This document shows positions 22,451 through 32,840 of a stretch of DNA of 64,000 nt, piece after piece. The position numbers and the translations under genes were made by a program. This stretch comes from Azolla caroliniana. Lineage: Eukaryota > Polypodiophyta. The stretch spans positions 5,208,001 through 5,272,000 of the forward strand of contig JBHGNT010000004.1 in the NCBI GenBank assembly GCA_043228905.1, read 5' to 3'. Positions within the stretch are counted from its first letter, which is position 1. Each line of letters begins with the position of its first letter. Under the pieces are notes generated by a model, which saw nothing but the letters and a program-made list of their open reading frames with translations, searched no databases and was not told the DNA's origin.

Positions 22451-22549
22451 TTTTAACACTAGAATTGGCCCATGAGACAAATGATACAATAGTAGGATGT
22501 GTACCCAATCATTGAAAATAAAATGAAATGAAAAATGGGAAAAGGGAAC

Positions 22550-22985
22550 ATAAATAAAAGAGTTATAGCAATTTTTAAACTAAAACACATATATGACCAA
22601 ATCATGTCATCTAGTATTTCCAACATTTTAAGCCTATCAAACAACTGGTCTCTAGGGACTATGCGAAAGGCTTTGCGAAAGTCCACAAAACAACAACAAA
22701 ATTTTCGTTTCTGAGCCTTGGTCTGGTCAATTAAGCATCTACGTATGAAGATGCCATCACAAAAGGCTCACCTAAAGCCAACATGTTCGAGTGCTCGAAG
22801 ACTTCATGTCTCCATATAATCACTGACCTCTATTTCCATCATTGCCCCATGTAGTTTAGTGAGCATATTGACAATCATATTAGTCTTATATGTATTCAAG
22901 TCGATATGGTCCCCTCCTTTATATATAGGGATCATTGTGTTCATGATCCATTGTGGCAGAAAACCCTCACTAATGCCTTATTAGG
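22550..22985 (-). pseudogene. LINE reverse transcriptase fragment
   Basis: In minus-strand translation the segment reads, with frame changes, LPQWIMNTMIPIYKGGDHID, NTYKTNMIVNMLTKLHG, LEHVGFR and CCFVDFRKAFRIVPRDQLFD, ending RLKMLEILDD. This is the start of the RT domain of a plant LINE, with the VDFRKAFD catalytic motif altered to VDFRKAFR. Stops and frameshifts interrupt it, and both ends are missing. Confidence 0.75.
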
Positions 22986-23525
22986 CTTAAGCATTATACT
23001 TACTTAATACTTAATGAATAAAAATACAAGTAAATTGGTTAATCGTGCTTCAATTAGTAATGGTTACCAATTAATACATACAAGGGAGATTAAGGTTTGG
23101 CACTTAATGAGACCTTACCACCGATCCCCTACAATAGATAGTTCGAATATATTTTTAGGTAGGGTATGAGAGGGAAAGAGTTTCAACTTTAGCCTTCAGG
23201 GGGGAAGAAGTTCAGAAAGGATTAAAAAGGTCCAAACTTACCTTTCTTTCCCTTACAAAAGTATTGACCCCTTTCACATTGGGGTGACCATAAGGCTTAA
23301 GTTCTAGAACTAATTGTATTGTATCCTCTTCTCTTGGTCCCATATTTGTATCCTTAGTATCAATGTAGGTATCCTCATTGGTCATGCTATGTATGTTAGT
23401 TGGCCATGCTACTTAACATTATTCGATGCAAATTGTAAAGATAGGATCCAACATAGAAGGTTACTATTGAGTTGTGCGAGTAGCAAGAAAAATGAGGGAG
23501 GATATCCAACATGCATACAAAGAAT
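22986..23525. other. Intergenic; no gene recognised
   Basis: The AT-rich left flank of the large nest. The + frame at 23314-23520 is open but resembles no family. AGAAT at 23521-23525 is the likely left copy of the C4 target duplication. Confidence 0.45.
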
Positions 23526-23870
23526 TGTTAGGAAATGGGGCTCAGACACAACCAAATCGCAAGCACAAGAAGGGAAAACAGAGTATTAAACACAGAGATG
23601 ATGCAACGACACAATGACACAAGATATTAACGTGGAAAACCCTATAATGGGAAAAACCACAGGATCCCACAGACATCGAACTGTTCCACTATAGGAGGAG
23701 AGAATACAAGGAGACTCACAGGCGACAACCTTGAGCTTGTTTTCATCTAATTGACGGTTACACACACTCACTCACTCTCTACTCCACACTTAGATTACAA
23801 CTATGTATAGTGATAACTAACTCTACAACAACACAATTAACATGTTAGCCCTAACTGTATATATACTTAA
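23526..23870 (-). repeat. Partial 3' LTR of copia element C4, cut by C5
   Basis: The 345 bp from TGTTAGGAAATGGGGCTC to ATACTTAA align throughout with 58633-58978, the other C4 LTR. C5 begins directly after at 23871, and the rest of this LTR is not present. AGAAT precedes it and AGAAC follows 59149, so the two are probably the ends of one insertion. Confidence 0.75.
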
Positions 23871-26800
23871 TGTTGAGTGGGCAAGCTCAACCGGATCCAG
23901 ATCGGCTAAATAAGCCAGAGCCGGATTGGTACCCGGAATGGAGAACTGGATAGGTGTTCGGATATATCGGTATCCGGAACCTAGAGTCGGACTGGAGAAC
24001 CGGATCGTACTCCGGAATAGTGAGAACCAGTGGTTCGAGCCTAGTACATAGGCATATTCCTTGGAGTTAGTGTCAATCACTCGCACGAGCGTTGAAGTAC
24101 ATGTCAGTACTTTTAAGGACATGTATAAAAAGTGTTCTATAGGACATTGTATATACATAGTGTTATTATTTTGAATTAAGTTTCTGTTATTCTAATCTCT
24201 CAGTCTCTCCCATGTACTCTATATTCTTAAGATTCCATTAAACCTTCATTTCTATTTTACTGTTGTTATCCGCCTGAGCTGGTTTATCTAAGCTTATGCA
24301 TATTAACTTATACATGGTATCAGAGCACGAGGGTTGAGAATCCTCTACTGCTGACGAGTGACGCTCACAGACAAACCCTAACACCCGGTAAAGAACAGGA
24401 AGGAAGATATGGACAGAAGCATGGTGAGCTCGCTAGAGCTATGTGGAAGGAGCAAATGAAGTTGCGCCAGATTCGACACACAAGGACTTCCCGATATCGG
24501 AGCAAGAAGCAAGCAAGGTGTTGTACTGCCTCGTGTCCTATGTGCATGACCAGATGCTTGGCTACATCAGGGATGCAAAGTCACCGAAGGAGACCTGGGA
24601 AAATCTCCGGAAGATTTTCGTTGCAAGTACCACGGCTTGGAAGTTGCAGCTCTGGCAAGAGCTCAACAATATCCGACAACGGGACATGTCGGTCACCGGC
24701 TACACCACCAAGATCAAGGAGATCTGGGACGCGCTCGGGTCCATCAACGTGATGGTGGATGAGGACGAGATGGTCTAGATCTGCCTCAGTGGTCTAGCAC
24801 ACCAGTACGGGCCAATCCGAAAGGCAATTTGCACCCGAGAGAAGCCACCATCCTTCTTTGACCTGCAATCGATGCTGGTGGTCGAAGAAAACCACGCGAC
24901 TGGGTCAAGGGCCACTCAATCGGACAACCGGATGATGTACACGGAGGCGGATCGGCCCCATGGGCGTGGAGGACGAGATGGGTCGGCACACAATAGCAGC
25001 GGCCGGCAAGAGCAGAACAAGAGGCACAGAGATAGTGTCGACAGTAGTTCTGGACCTTCCACAAGCAGGGGGAGACAAAGCGGCACCAGAAACTGGCAAT
25101 CAATGACCGAAACATAATGCTGGTATTGTGGCCGGAAGGGCCACAGAGAAAGCCAGTGCTGGAAGAAGTGTGCCGATTCGGATAAATCCGGATCCGGCAA
25201 GCCTGGACAAGGGAACCGGCAAAGCTCCCACTATGTAGAAGGATTTGTATCTGGAAAGACCGGAAAAGGGCCAACCTTCGTGATGAAGCATAAGGCGTAC
25301 TCAATGAAGAAGACCACTTCCGGATCAGAGGAAGTGTGGTACGTTGACTGCGGAGCATCTAACCACATGATGAGCCACGAAAAGTGGTTCTCATTTCTGG
25401 AAAAGCCGGAGCAACCGGGAGTTGTCGAAATCGGAGACGACACTCCTCACCCGATAATGCATGTCAGTGAAGTCCCCTTGAGTCATGTCGGACAACAAGG
25501 GAAGCTTATGAACGTGCTTCACGTCCCGACAATCACAAAGAACTTGGTGTCCGTCGAGTAGATCATCGACCAAGGAATGCAGGTGCGATTTACACATCTC
25601 GGGTGCTTCATTGAGGAAGACGGCTGGATCATCGCGCAAGGCTGCCAGGAGGGAGAATGCTCATCCTCGACACCAAAGATGTAGGCATTGCCTTGTTCGC
25701 AAAAGGATAGAAAGTCGAGTCGGATATCATCCTGTGGCACAAGTGGATTGACCACGTCAACTATCAGAGGCTTCAAGTTCTACAATCGAAATAAGTTGTT
25801 TTCTGATTGCCGAAATTCAGTGGTTGGAAGGCCCAAATTTGTGAAGCTGCCAACTCAGGAAGCAACACCGGCTTCCATTCCCCACTAAAAGAAATTGGAG
25901 CCATAACAAGCTCGACTTGATACATTCAGATGTATGGGGACCGACACAGAACATTAGTCTTGGGAGAACAAAACGGTGTGGCCGAAAGGAAGAACCGGTC
26001 TATTGTGGAGGCGGCACAGGCAACGTTGGAAGAGAAGAGCATGCCCAAGTTCTACTAGGCCAAAGAGGTCCGGACGGCCATCTATATCCAAAACCGGAGT
26101 GGGGATAAGTTGCTAGCACACGAGCTATATTTTGGACGGACACCGAATTTAAGGCACCTTAGGATATTCAATAGCATTGCATATGTGCATGTGCCGGATG
26201 AGAAGCGGAGAAAGCTAGACCCGAAGTCGGAGAAGTGTATCCTTGTCGGCTACTCACATGAGCAAAAGGGTTATAACTACTATAACCCCCGAAAAAAACA
26301 AGTTCAAGTGAGCCGAGAGGTTGAATTTGATGAGTTAGCATCATGGTACTCTCTACCAACTACGACTCCCGACCCCGACCCGATTCCAGAAGATGAGGCC
26401 AGTGAACGAAAACAATCCGGGCAGAAGAAGAAGAAGACTTTGGTACTCTTGATGAGAATCCAATTTCATTTTGGCTAAGCGAGCCAAACGAGTGACTGAG
26501 TCGAAATGACCAGTCAGATGAAGAGTCGGCGAGTAGTGGAGACTCAACCGTGTTATCCCCATGTAAGGAACCAAAGAGATGGTTCACTCGCAAAGAGAAG
26601 GGGAAGAAGAAGATGCCGGAATACAACATTGGCAAAGACGAGTCGAACGGAGCGAATCCGACTCCGGACAGAACGAAGATAGACCTTCAGAGACGAAGTC
26701 CAAGCTGGCCCAGAGGGCCTTGAAATCAGCTAACGAGAGGTTACACCAATCGACCCCGCCAGAAGAACCCCTGTCAAACGGTATGGGTATAACGAGTACA

Positions 26801-27749
26801 TGGCACATCACTATGCATACATGATGAAGGTGGTGGAAGTGCATGAGCTGGAGAGCTACGCAAATGTGGCAAAAGACGCACAATGGTGTGCCGCCATGGA
26901 GTAAGAGATGCGGTCACTTGATGCCAACGACACATGGGACCTGGTTGACCCTCCCCGACATTGCAAACCGATCGGTTGCAAGTGGGTGACAGACAAGGTA
27001 AAGTATAATGCTGACGGTTCGGTCAACCGGTACAAAGCACGGTTAGTGGCCAAAGGATATGCGCAAACCCACAGAATGGACTACGATGAAATCTTCTCTC
27101 CGATAGAGAAGATGACGACGGTTCGTGTGGTGCTGGCAATTGTTGCGGCAAGGGGATGGCATCTTCACCAAATGGACGTGCAGAATGTGTTTCTTCAAGG
27201 TGATCTTGAAGAACAGGTCTACATGATCCCGCCCCCTAGATTTCAGTCAGAGATGAACAAGTCAGTAGTGTGCCGACCCAAAAAGTCCCTTTACGGCCTG
27301 GAGAAAGCCCCCTGAGCTTGGAATTCGAAGATCACGCATCGGTTGCGTAAGATGGGGTTTGTGTTCTTGAAGTTGGACACTTTGTTGTTCATTTGGAAAG
27401 GTCCGGAAGGTCCGGTATATATCTTGTTATACGTGGATGATCTAGTCATTACCGGACCCGGCCTTGCTGAAATTGGCCGCATGAAGTCCCAGTTGTCGGA
27501 TGCATTCGAAATGAAGTACCTGGGGGACCTTCATTACTTCCTCGAACGACATACTGCTCTCTCAGCGACATTATGTGCTCAATATGTTGTACAAGTTCGG
27601 CATGACAGATTGTTGACCAATCTCCACACCCCTGAACCGGAATCTCAAGCTTTGTCCCGACTCCGGTCCGGCTTGCAATGAGAGACGGTTCCGACAAATT
27701 GTCAGAAGCCTTATTTATTTAACGATCACCCGAACCGACATTAGCTATA
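23871..27749 (+). mobile_element. Copia element C5, 3'-truncated by C3
   Basis: It starts with a 444-bp 5' LTR, TGTTGAGTGG...CTTATACA (23871-24314), followed at once by the initiator-Met primer site TGGTATCAGAGC (24315-24326). Degenerate gag-pol runs to 27749, where the C3 LTR begins. Its RNase H and 3' LTR are not found in the window and were probably lost in the deletion near 57750. CTTAA (23866-23870) is the presumptive target site, matching 58974-58978 in the intact C4 LTR. Confidence 0.78.
24395..27749 (+). pseudogene. C5 gag-pol remnant
   Basis: Segments in order: gag (24443-24778, SKVLYCLVSYVHDQMLGYIR); a CCHC knuckle CWYCGRKGHRESQC (25119-25160); protease WYVDCGASNH with Asp-Cys-Gly (about 25340); and a pre-integrase region. 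Integrase has lost a large block between WGPTQN and QNGVAERK-like sequence (about 25930-25985). RT follows with WVTDKVKYNADGSVNRYKAR (about 26985) and YVDDLVITG (about 27435). Many stops and frameshifts separate these. Compared with C2, the first gag codons also carry a deletion. It belongs to the same family as C2. Confidence 0.75.
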
Positions 27750-28261
27750 TGTGCAGAATAGCGCTCGTCCACAACCAAGACTCAAACACTTTATGAGATA
27801 ACAAAATAGAAATGGAGGTTCATACACTTATAGAGAAGAGACGACACAGGATGTTTACGTGGAAAACCCTAATAGGGAAAAACCACGGGAGCCCACAAAC
27901 TCCAACTATCACTATATGAGAAAGGAGGTACAACAGAAGACTCAAAGGCAATGACCTCGAGCTTTGTATCTTCGCCAACCGGCGGCTTCTCTTCTCTCTC
28001 TCTCTCTGTACAACTATGATACAACTAACAACAGCAACAACCACACATCTGAAGTGATTGCCCTAAGTCATATTTATACTTATATGACTTTATGACTATT
28101 TACAAATATAGCCTTTACATGCACACCAGAAACATATTTGTAGATGTCCCTGGATCCGGTTCACACCGGATCCATCCAGATACCTTCCGGTTCGATTCCT
28201 TCCTTCGGCTTGTTCGATCCGGCTCCTCCGGATCCCATTTGGAGGGACCGAATTCCCAACA
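27750..28261 (-). repeat. 3' LTR of C3
   Basis: On the element strand it runs TGTTGGGAATTCGGTCCC...CTGCACA (512 bp). A purine tract AAGGGGGAGTT lies just upstream in the element sense (28262-28272). It is homologous to 57290-57750. Confidence 0.8.
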
Positions 28262-29082
28262 AACTCCCCCTTCACTCTGGCATGGGATTTCTCGTTAGTC
28301 TGATCCGTCTCCGGCACGTGTCCAGTTTGTCGGCTGACAACACCTTGGTCAGCATATCTGACCTGTTCTCCTCTGTGTGGATCTTCGTCAACACGAAGTC
28401 TTGATCTTCTACCTTCTCCCGGAGCTAATGATATCTTCTCTGGATGTGCTTGGTCCGAGAATGGTAGGTTGCGTTCTTAGCAAGGTGGATGGCACTTTGG
28501 TTGTCGTAGTAGAGCCAGTATTCCTCCTTTCGAATCCCTAACTCTCTGATGAAGTCCCTCCCTTGCTGGCTTCCACAGTTGCCATGTACTCCGCTTCCGT
28601 TTTTGACAGTGCAACAGACTTCTACAGCCTCGACTGCCACGATACAGCTCTCCCTGCATATGTCGTGACGTATCCAGATGTGGACCGGCTGGTATCCACA
28701 TTAGCTGACATATCTGAATCCGTAAAGCCTTCTAGTTGGGGTTTACCTGAGTTGAACCGGAGGCACATACTCGAGGTGCCTTTCAAGTACCGGAGTATCC
28801 ACTTGAGCACGTTCCAGTGTTCTCTTCCCTGATTGCTCATGAACCAGTTGCCCACTCCGACTGCGTATCCGATATCTGGTTGGGTGCAAACCATCGCATA
28901 CATCAAGCTTCTGACGGTAGAGGCATATGGTATCTTCATCATATTCGACTTCTCTGCCTTTGTCTTCGGGCTCTAGTTTTTGGACAACTTGCAGTTTGCC
29001 GAAAGTGTCGACCCGACCGGCTTCGCATCCGACATGTTGAACCGTTTAAGCAACTTCATCACGTACTTCTCCTATGACAGCC
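28262..29082 (-). pseudogene. C3 pol, RNase H portion
   Basis: Minus-strand segments include KIPYASTVRSLMYAMVCTQP, TDSDMSANVDTSRSTSGYV and DNQSAIHLAKNATYHSRTKH, the copia RT-tail and RNase H. Frameshifts separate them. C2 inserted immediately upstream in the element sense at CAGCC (29078-29082). Confidence 0.78.
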
Positions 29083-29472
29083 TGTTGAGATACAAGCTCA
29101 ACATTAGCCGGATCAGTGTGTAAATCGGTGCGTAAACCGGTGTGCAACAAGAGACCGGATCGGTGCGGAAACCGGGAGGCCGTTGAACAAATATTCTGCA
29201 AGGGAATATATTTGGGAGTTAGTGTAGGAGCTCAGATATGAGCATTAAAGTACATGTCAGTACTTCTGTCAATCCATATGGACTTGTATAAAAGTACTCT
29301 CTGAGCACATCCTATGTACAGAGTTTACAGATTATTCGAATTTCGTTTTTTCTGTGTGTTAATCCCCTCTCTGTCTCTCACGCGTACATCGTGTCTTAAG
29401 CTCTCCATTAAACCTGTGTCTTCCCTATTGGTATTTTGTGTTTCATATAGCTTCCGTGCGTAACATTTCACA
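29083..29472 (+). repeat. 5' LTR of C2
   Basis: TGTTGAGATACAAGC...AACATTTCACA. It carries TATAAAAG at about 29287, a likely promoter, and is paired with 46853-47242. Confidence 0.85.
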
Positions 29473-29484
29473 TGGTATCAGAGC
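29473..29484 (+). other. Primer-binding site of C2, initiator tRNA-Met
   Basis: TGGTATCAGAGC directly follows the LTR. This is the standard plant copia site, in contrast to the tRNA-Trp-type sites of the A/B elements. Confidence 0.85.
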
Positions 29485-29499
29485 GCAAGGGTTCAGAAC

Positions 29500-30102
29500 T
29501 GTTGGGTTTACGGTCCCTTTCGGATGGGATGGTCGGATGCCGAAGATGAATGCCGACAAGCCCGGTTTCGGTTTCGGAACCGGATGATGAAGACCCCGGT
29601 TTCGGAACCGGATGACGAATGTACCCGGAGAGAGATCCGGATGCGGGGACATATCTGCGAATATGTTTGCCAAGGGCCCTTGAGGCTATAGTTGTAAATA
29701 GCCCTAAAGTCATATGTGTATAAATATGACTTAGGGCAAACAGTTTTAATGTTGCTACTCATTTTTCTGTTTTTCCACTCAAGAGGAGTGAAGAGAGAGC
29801 AGCCGTGAGAGAGATAGAGCGTGAGAGTGGAAGAGGTCGACGCCTCTGTGTAATACCGCCGCCTGTGGCGAGGATAGCGAGCTCAAGGTCGTCGCCTTGC
29901 AGCTCGCCATTGTATATTTCTCTGTGCATAGTTTTGGTTTGGAGCCTTGCACTCCCGTGGTTTTTCCCATCTAGGGTTTTCCACGTTAATCCATGTGTTA
30001 TAGTGTCTTTCTCAGTGTTTCCTATTTTCTGCTGCATTGAATCGCGATTACTCGGTTGTGGCCGAGAGAAGAAGGTGAATCGGAGAGCGTCGATTCTCAA
30101 CA
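29500..30102 (+). repeat. 5' LTR of C1
   Basis: TGTTGGGTTTACGG...CTCAACA. TATAAAT at 29719-29725 is a likely promoter. It is the twin of 41388-41990. Confidence 0.9.
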
Positions 30103-30105
30103 AAC

Positions 30106-30117
30106 TGGTATCAGAGC
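30106..30117 (+). other. Primer-binding site of C1, initiator tRNA-Met
   Basis: TGGTATCAGAGC starts three bases after the LTR end, 16 bp before the gag ATG. Confidence 0.85.
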
Positions 30118-30132
30118 GAGCTGCTGCAGAAA

Positions 30133-32051
30133 ATGGAAGGCGGCGGCAACGGGCAGCCGGGGATGATGGTGCTGAATGCGCAGAATTACGCCGACTGGAA
30201 GATCAAGATGGAGGATCTTCTGATTGTTCGGGACCTATACGAACCGATTGACAGGTCGGAAATACCGAAGGGAGTACTTGAGTCGGAATGGAGGCTTCTG
30301 AACCGGAAAGCCGTTGCAACCATTCGGCAATACGTAGACGTGAGCGTTCTACAACATGTGGCGAACGACATCAACGCATATGAGATGTGGCGGAAGCTGT
30401 CGGGACTCTACGAGAGGAAGAATGCGTTGAACCGGACCTCCCTGATGAGGAAGATAGTGAACCTCAAGTACCGGGACGGCGAGAGTATGGTGGAACACGT
30501 AAGCACGTTCATGGGATTCGTGAACCAGCTTGCGGCGATCAAGTTCCCGCTGGAGGATGCAATGCAAGCCATCATTCTTATGTGTACATTGCCGGAAAGC
30601 TGGGAGAACTTGGTGGTGACTCTCAGCACCTCCTGCACGGAAGATAACTTGTCCCTACAAACGGTAAAGACAAGTATTTTGAACGAAGAAGCGTGTCGGA
30701 GAGATAAAGAACCGACCTCCGACTCGAAGGCGCTGCTTACCGAATCGGAACGGGGAAGACAATGGAACCGGAGTCCGCAAAGACGGGAGAAGTCGGGGAC
30801 CCGGTCGCAGTCAAGAGGAAGACCCACATGCTTCCACTGTGGGAAGCCGGGGCACTTCCGGAAGAATTGTCGGCATTACCGAAAGGACAACGGAGCCGAC
30901 GACACCGATTCGAAGAAGTCACCGGAGAGAAACGGTGCATACCGGGGAGCCACGGACCGGAGAGGTCCGGATCGGCGAGGGCAGGACCGGAAAGGAACGA
31001 CGGCACTCGCGGCAAGTGAGGAAGAAATCATGCTCATCACCGAAGAAGGTGAACTAAACATTGCCGGCGATGAGACGACCTGGGTGGTCGATTCCGGAGC
31101 ATCGTTCCACCTGACCCCGGAGAGAAGATACTTCTCATCCTACACAGCCGGTGAGCATGGCTGTGTTCGGATGGGAAATGAAGGTACGTGCCGGATTGCC
31201 GGCATAGGAGACGTGTGGTTGACAACCTCGACCGGATGCAAAATGCTGCTGAAGGATGTCCGACACGTTCCGGAGGTTCGATTGAACCTGATTTCGGCCG
31301 GGAGGCTAGACGATGAAGGCTACACAGGTAGCATCCGGAACGGTGTAATGAAGTTCAGCAAGGGGAGCCTGATAGTGGCTCGGGCCCGGAAAGTCAACAC
31401 ACTGTACCTTATGAATGCCTGGTTGTGTCCGGAAGAGTTGAACGTGGCAACTGACACTGCCGGTGAGCTGTGGCACAAGAGACTGTGCCACATGAGTGAG
31501 AAGGGGATGAAGAGGCTTGCAGAATACAACCTTATTCCAGTGAAGCATGTGCACTTGGAGAAGTGCACCGATTGCCTGGCCGGTAAGCAGAACCGAACCT
31601 CCTTCCACTCAAGGCCACCGACGAGACGTAGCGCACCATTGGAGTTGGTGCACACTGATGTGTGTCAGGTAGAAACGAAGTCACATGGCGGAGCCCAGTA
31701 CTTCGTAACATTCATTGATGATCACAGCCGGAAGCTGTGGACGGCACCGCTGAAGACAAAGGACCAAGTGTTGTGCGTCTTCAAAGAACTCCACGCGAGA
31801 GTGGAAAGGGAATCCGGCAAGAAGCTGAAAGCGATACGAGCGGATAACGGAGGGGAATACCGGGGGCAGTTCGTGGAGTACTGTCGCTCGAAGGGAATCC
31901 GGCTCGAGTTTACTGTGCCGAAGACGCCGGAACTGAACGGACTGGCCGAGAGGATGAACCGGACCATAATGGAGAGGGTCCGGAGTATGCTGGCGCATGC
32001 GGAATTACCCAAGGGGTTTTGGGCTGAGGCTATGTCGACGGCGACATACGT
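30133..32051 (+). pseudogene. C1 gag-pol, first part (gag, protease, integrase N-half)
   Basis: The frame starts at MEGGGNGQPGMMVLNAQNY. It contains a UBN2-type gag (residues about 15-190), a CCHC knuckle CFHCGKPGHFRKNC (233-246), protease WVVDSGASFHL with Asp320-Ser-Gly, and a pre-integrase HHCC region (LWHKRLCHMSEK...CTDCLAGK). The integrase core has Asp in VHTDVCQ, Asp in RADNGGEY and Glu in NGLAERMNR. It breaks after codon 639 (TAC) at the B1 target ACGT. In the progenitor it joined in frame to 39220. No other defect was seen. Confidence 0.9.
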
Positions 32052-32768
32052 TGTCGGGGTTGCTACGCCCTTGCGTGTAGAAAGGAGGAGGGACCACGGG
32101 GGTCTCGAACCGAAGAGCAAGAGAGAGAGGAGTAAGAGAGAGAGACCCGATTACACAGAACCGAAGATCCGATTGCGCAGAACCGACGATTGCACAGGGA
32201 CACGGCCCAACAAACAGAGATCACAAATAGACGCCGACGCAGATGGACGCAACAACGAGAGATATGTGCTTATGAATGCAAGAAAATAACAGACTAAAGT
32301 ATTACAACCCACGGTAGGGCACAAAATAGATACTAACGAAAACGAACAGGGCGGCGAACAGCTGCCGACCCCTGTATGTCGCGACGCACAGAAAGGGAAA
32401 ACAGGTCGGAGGTGCTGCAGGACGCACTCGGGGCGTTCCACGGAACAGCGCAAGCCTCCTCGAAACCTGCACAGGTACGCGATGGAGCAGAAGACAGAGA
32501 GAGCAGGAGTGAGAGAGAAGCTCCGAAATCGGTTCGGCAGCACTTCGTCCTCTCCGCGGGAGATACCCCACTTCTATTCTTCCTCTTCCTTTTATAGCCC
32601 GTCAAGAGGCCGTTTGGCATTAACTGCATACCAACCGAATCTACCCACCTAGGATCCTCGTATGTACCTACTTCGTCCTTAGGTACTTCTTGGCGCGCGT
32701 GTGTGTGTAGAGCCGTTTCCCACGCCTTGTTCCTCCGATTCCTCTTGTGGGCGGTTTTCTTCACGACA
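32052..32768 (-). repeat. 3' LTR of B1
   Basis: On the element strand it runs TGTCGTGAAGAAAACC...GCAACCCCGACA (717 bp). The TATA box is CTATAAAAGG, read on the minus strand at 32589-32598. Confidence 0.95.
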
Positions 32769-32780
32769 TCCGCCCCCACC
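32769..32780 (-). other. Polypurine tract of B1
   Basis: GGTGGGGGCGGA on the element strand abuts the 3' LTR. B2 has the same tract at 48736-48747. Confidence 0.75.
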
Positions 32781-32840
32781 TAACCGCGCATCCACCGGCA
32801 TGCGCCAAATTAAGTTGGCACGGAGAAAACCGGCCCGCCT

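Larger units (their letters stand above)
21245..22549. other. Intergenic, with low-complexity tracts
   Basis: The 5' flank of the CYSTM gene. It contains a GGA run near 21300, a GA run near 21545, (GAA)n at 21711-21744 and a C homopolymer of about 23 bases at 21837-21859. No gene was recognised. Copy numbers in the homopolymer may be assembly-dependent. Confidence 0.5.

Noticed and set aside
32302-32779. Open frames of 70-190 residues in both strands of the B LTRs
   Set aside because: They repeat in all four LTR copies, overlap each other in several frames and have no domain content. They are chance frames in GC-rich LTR.
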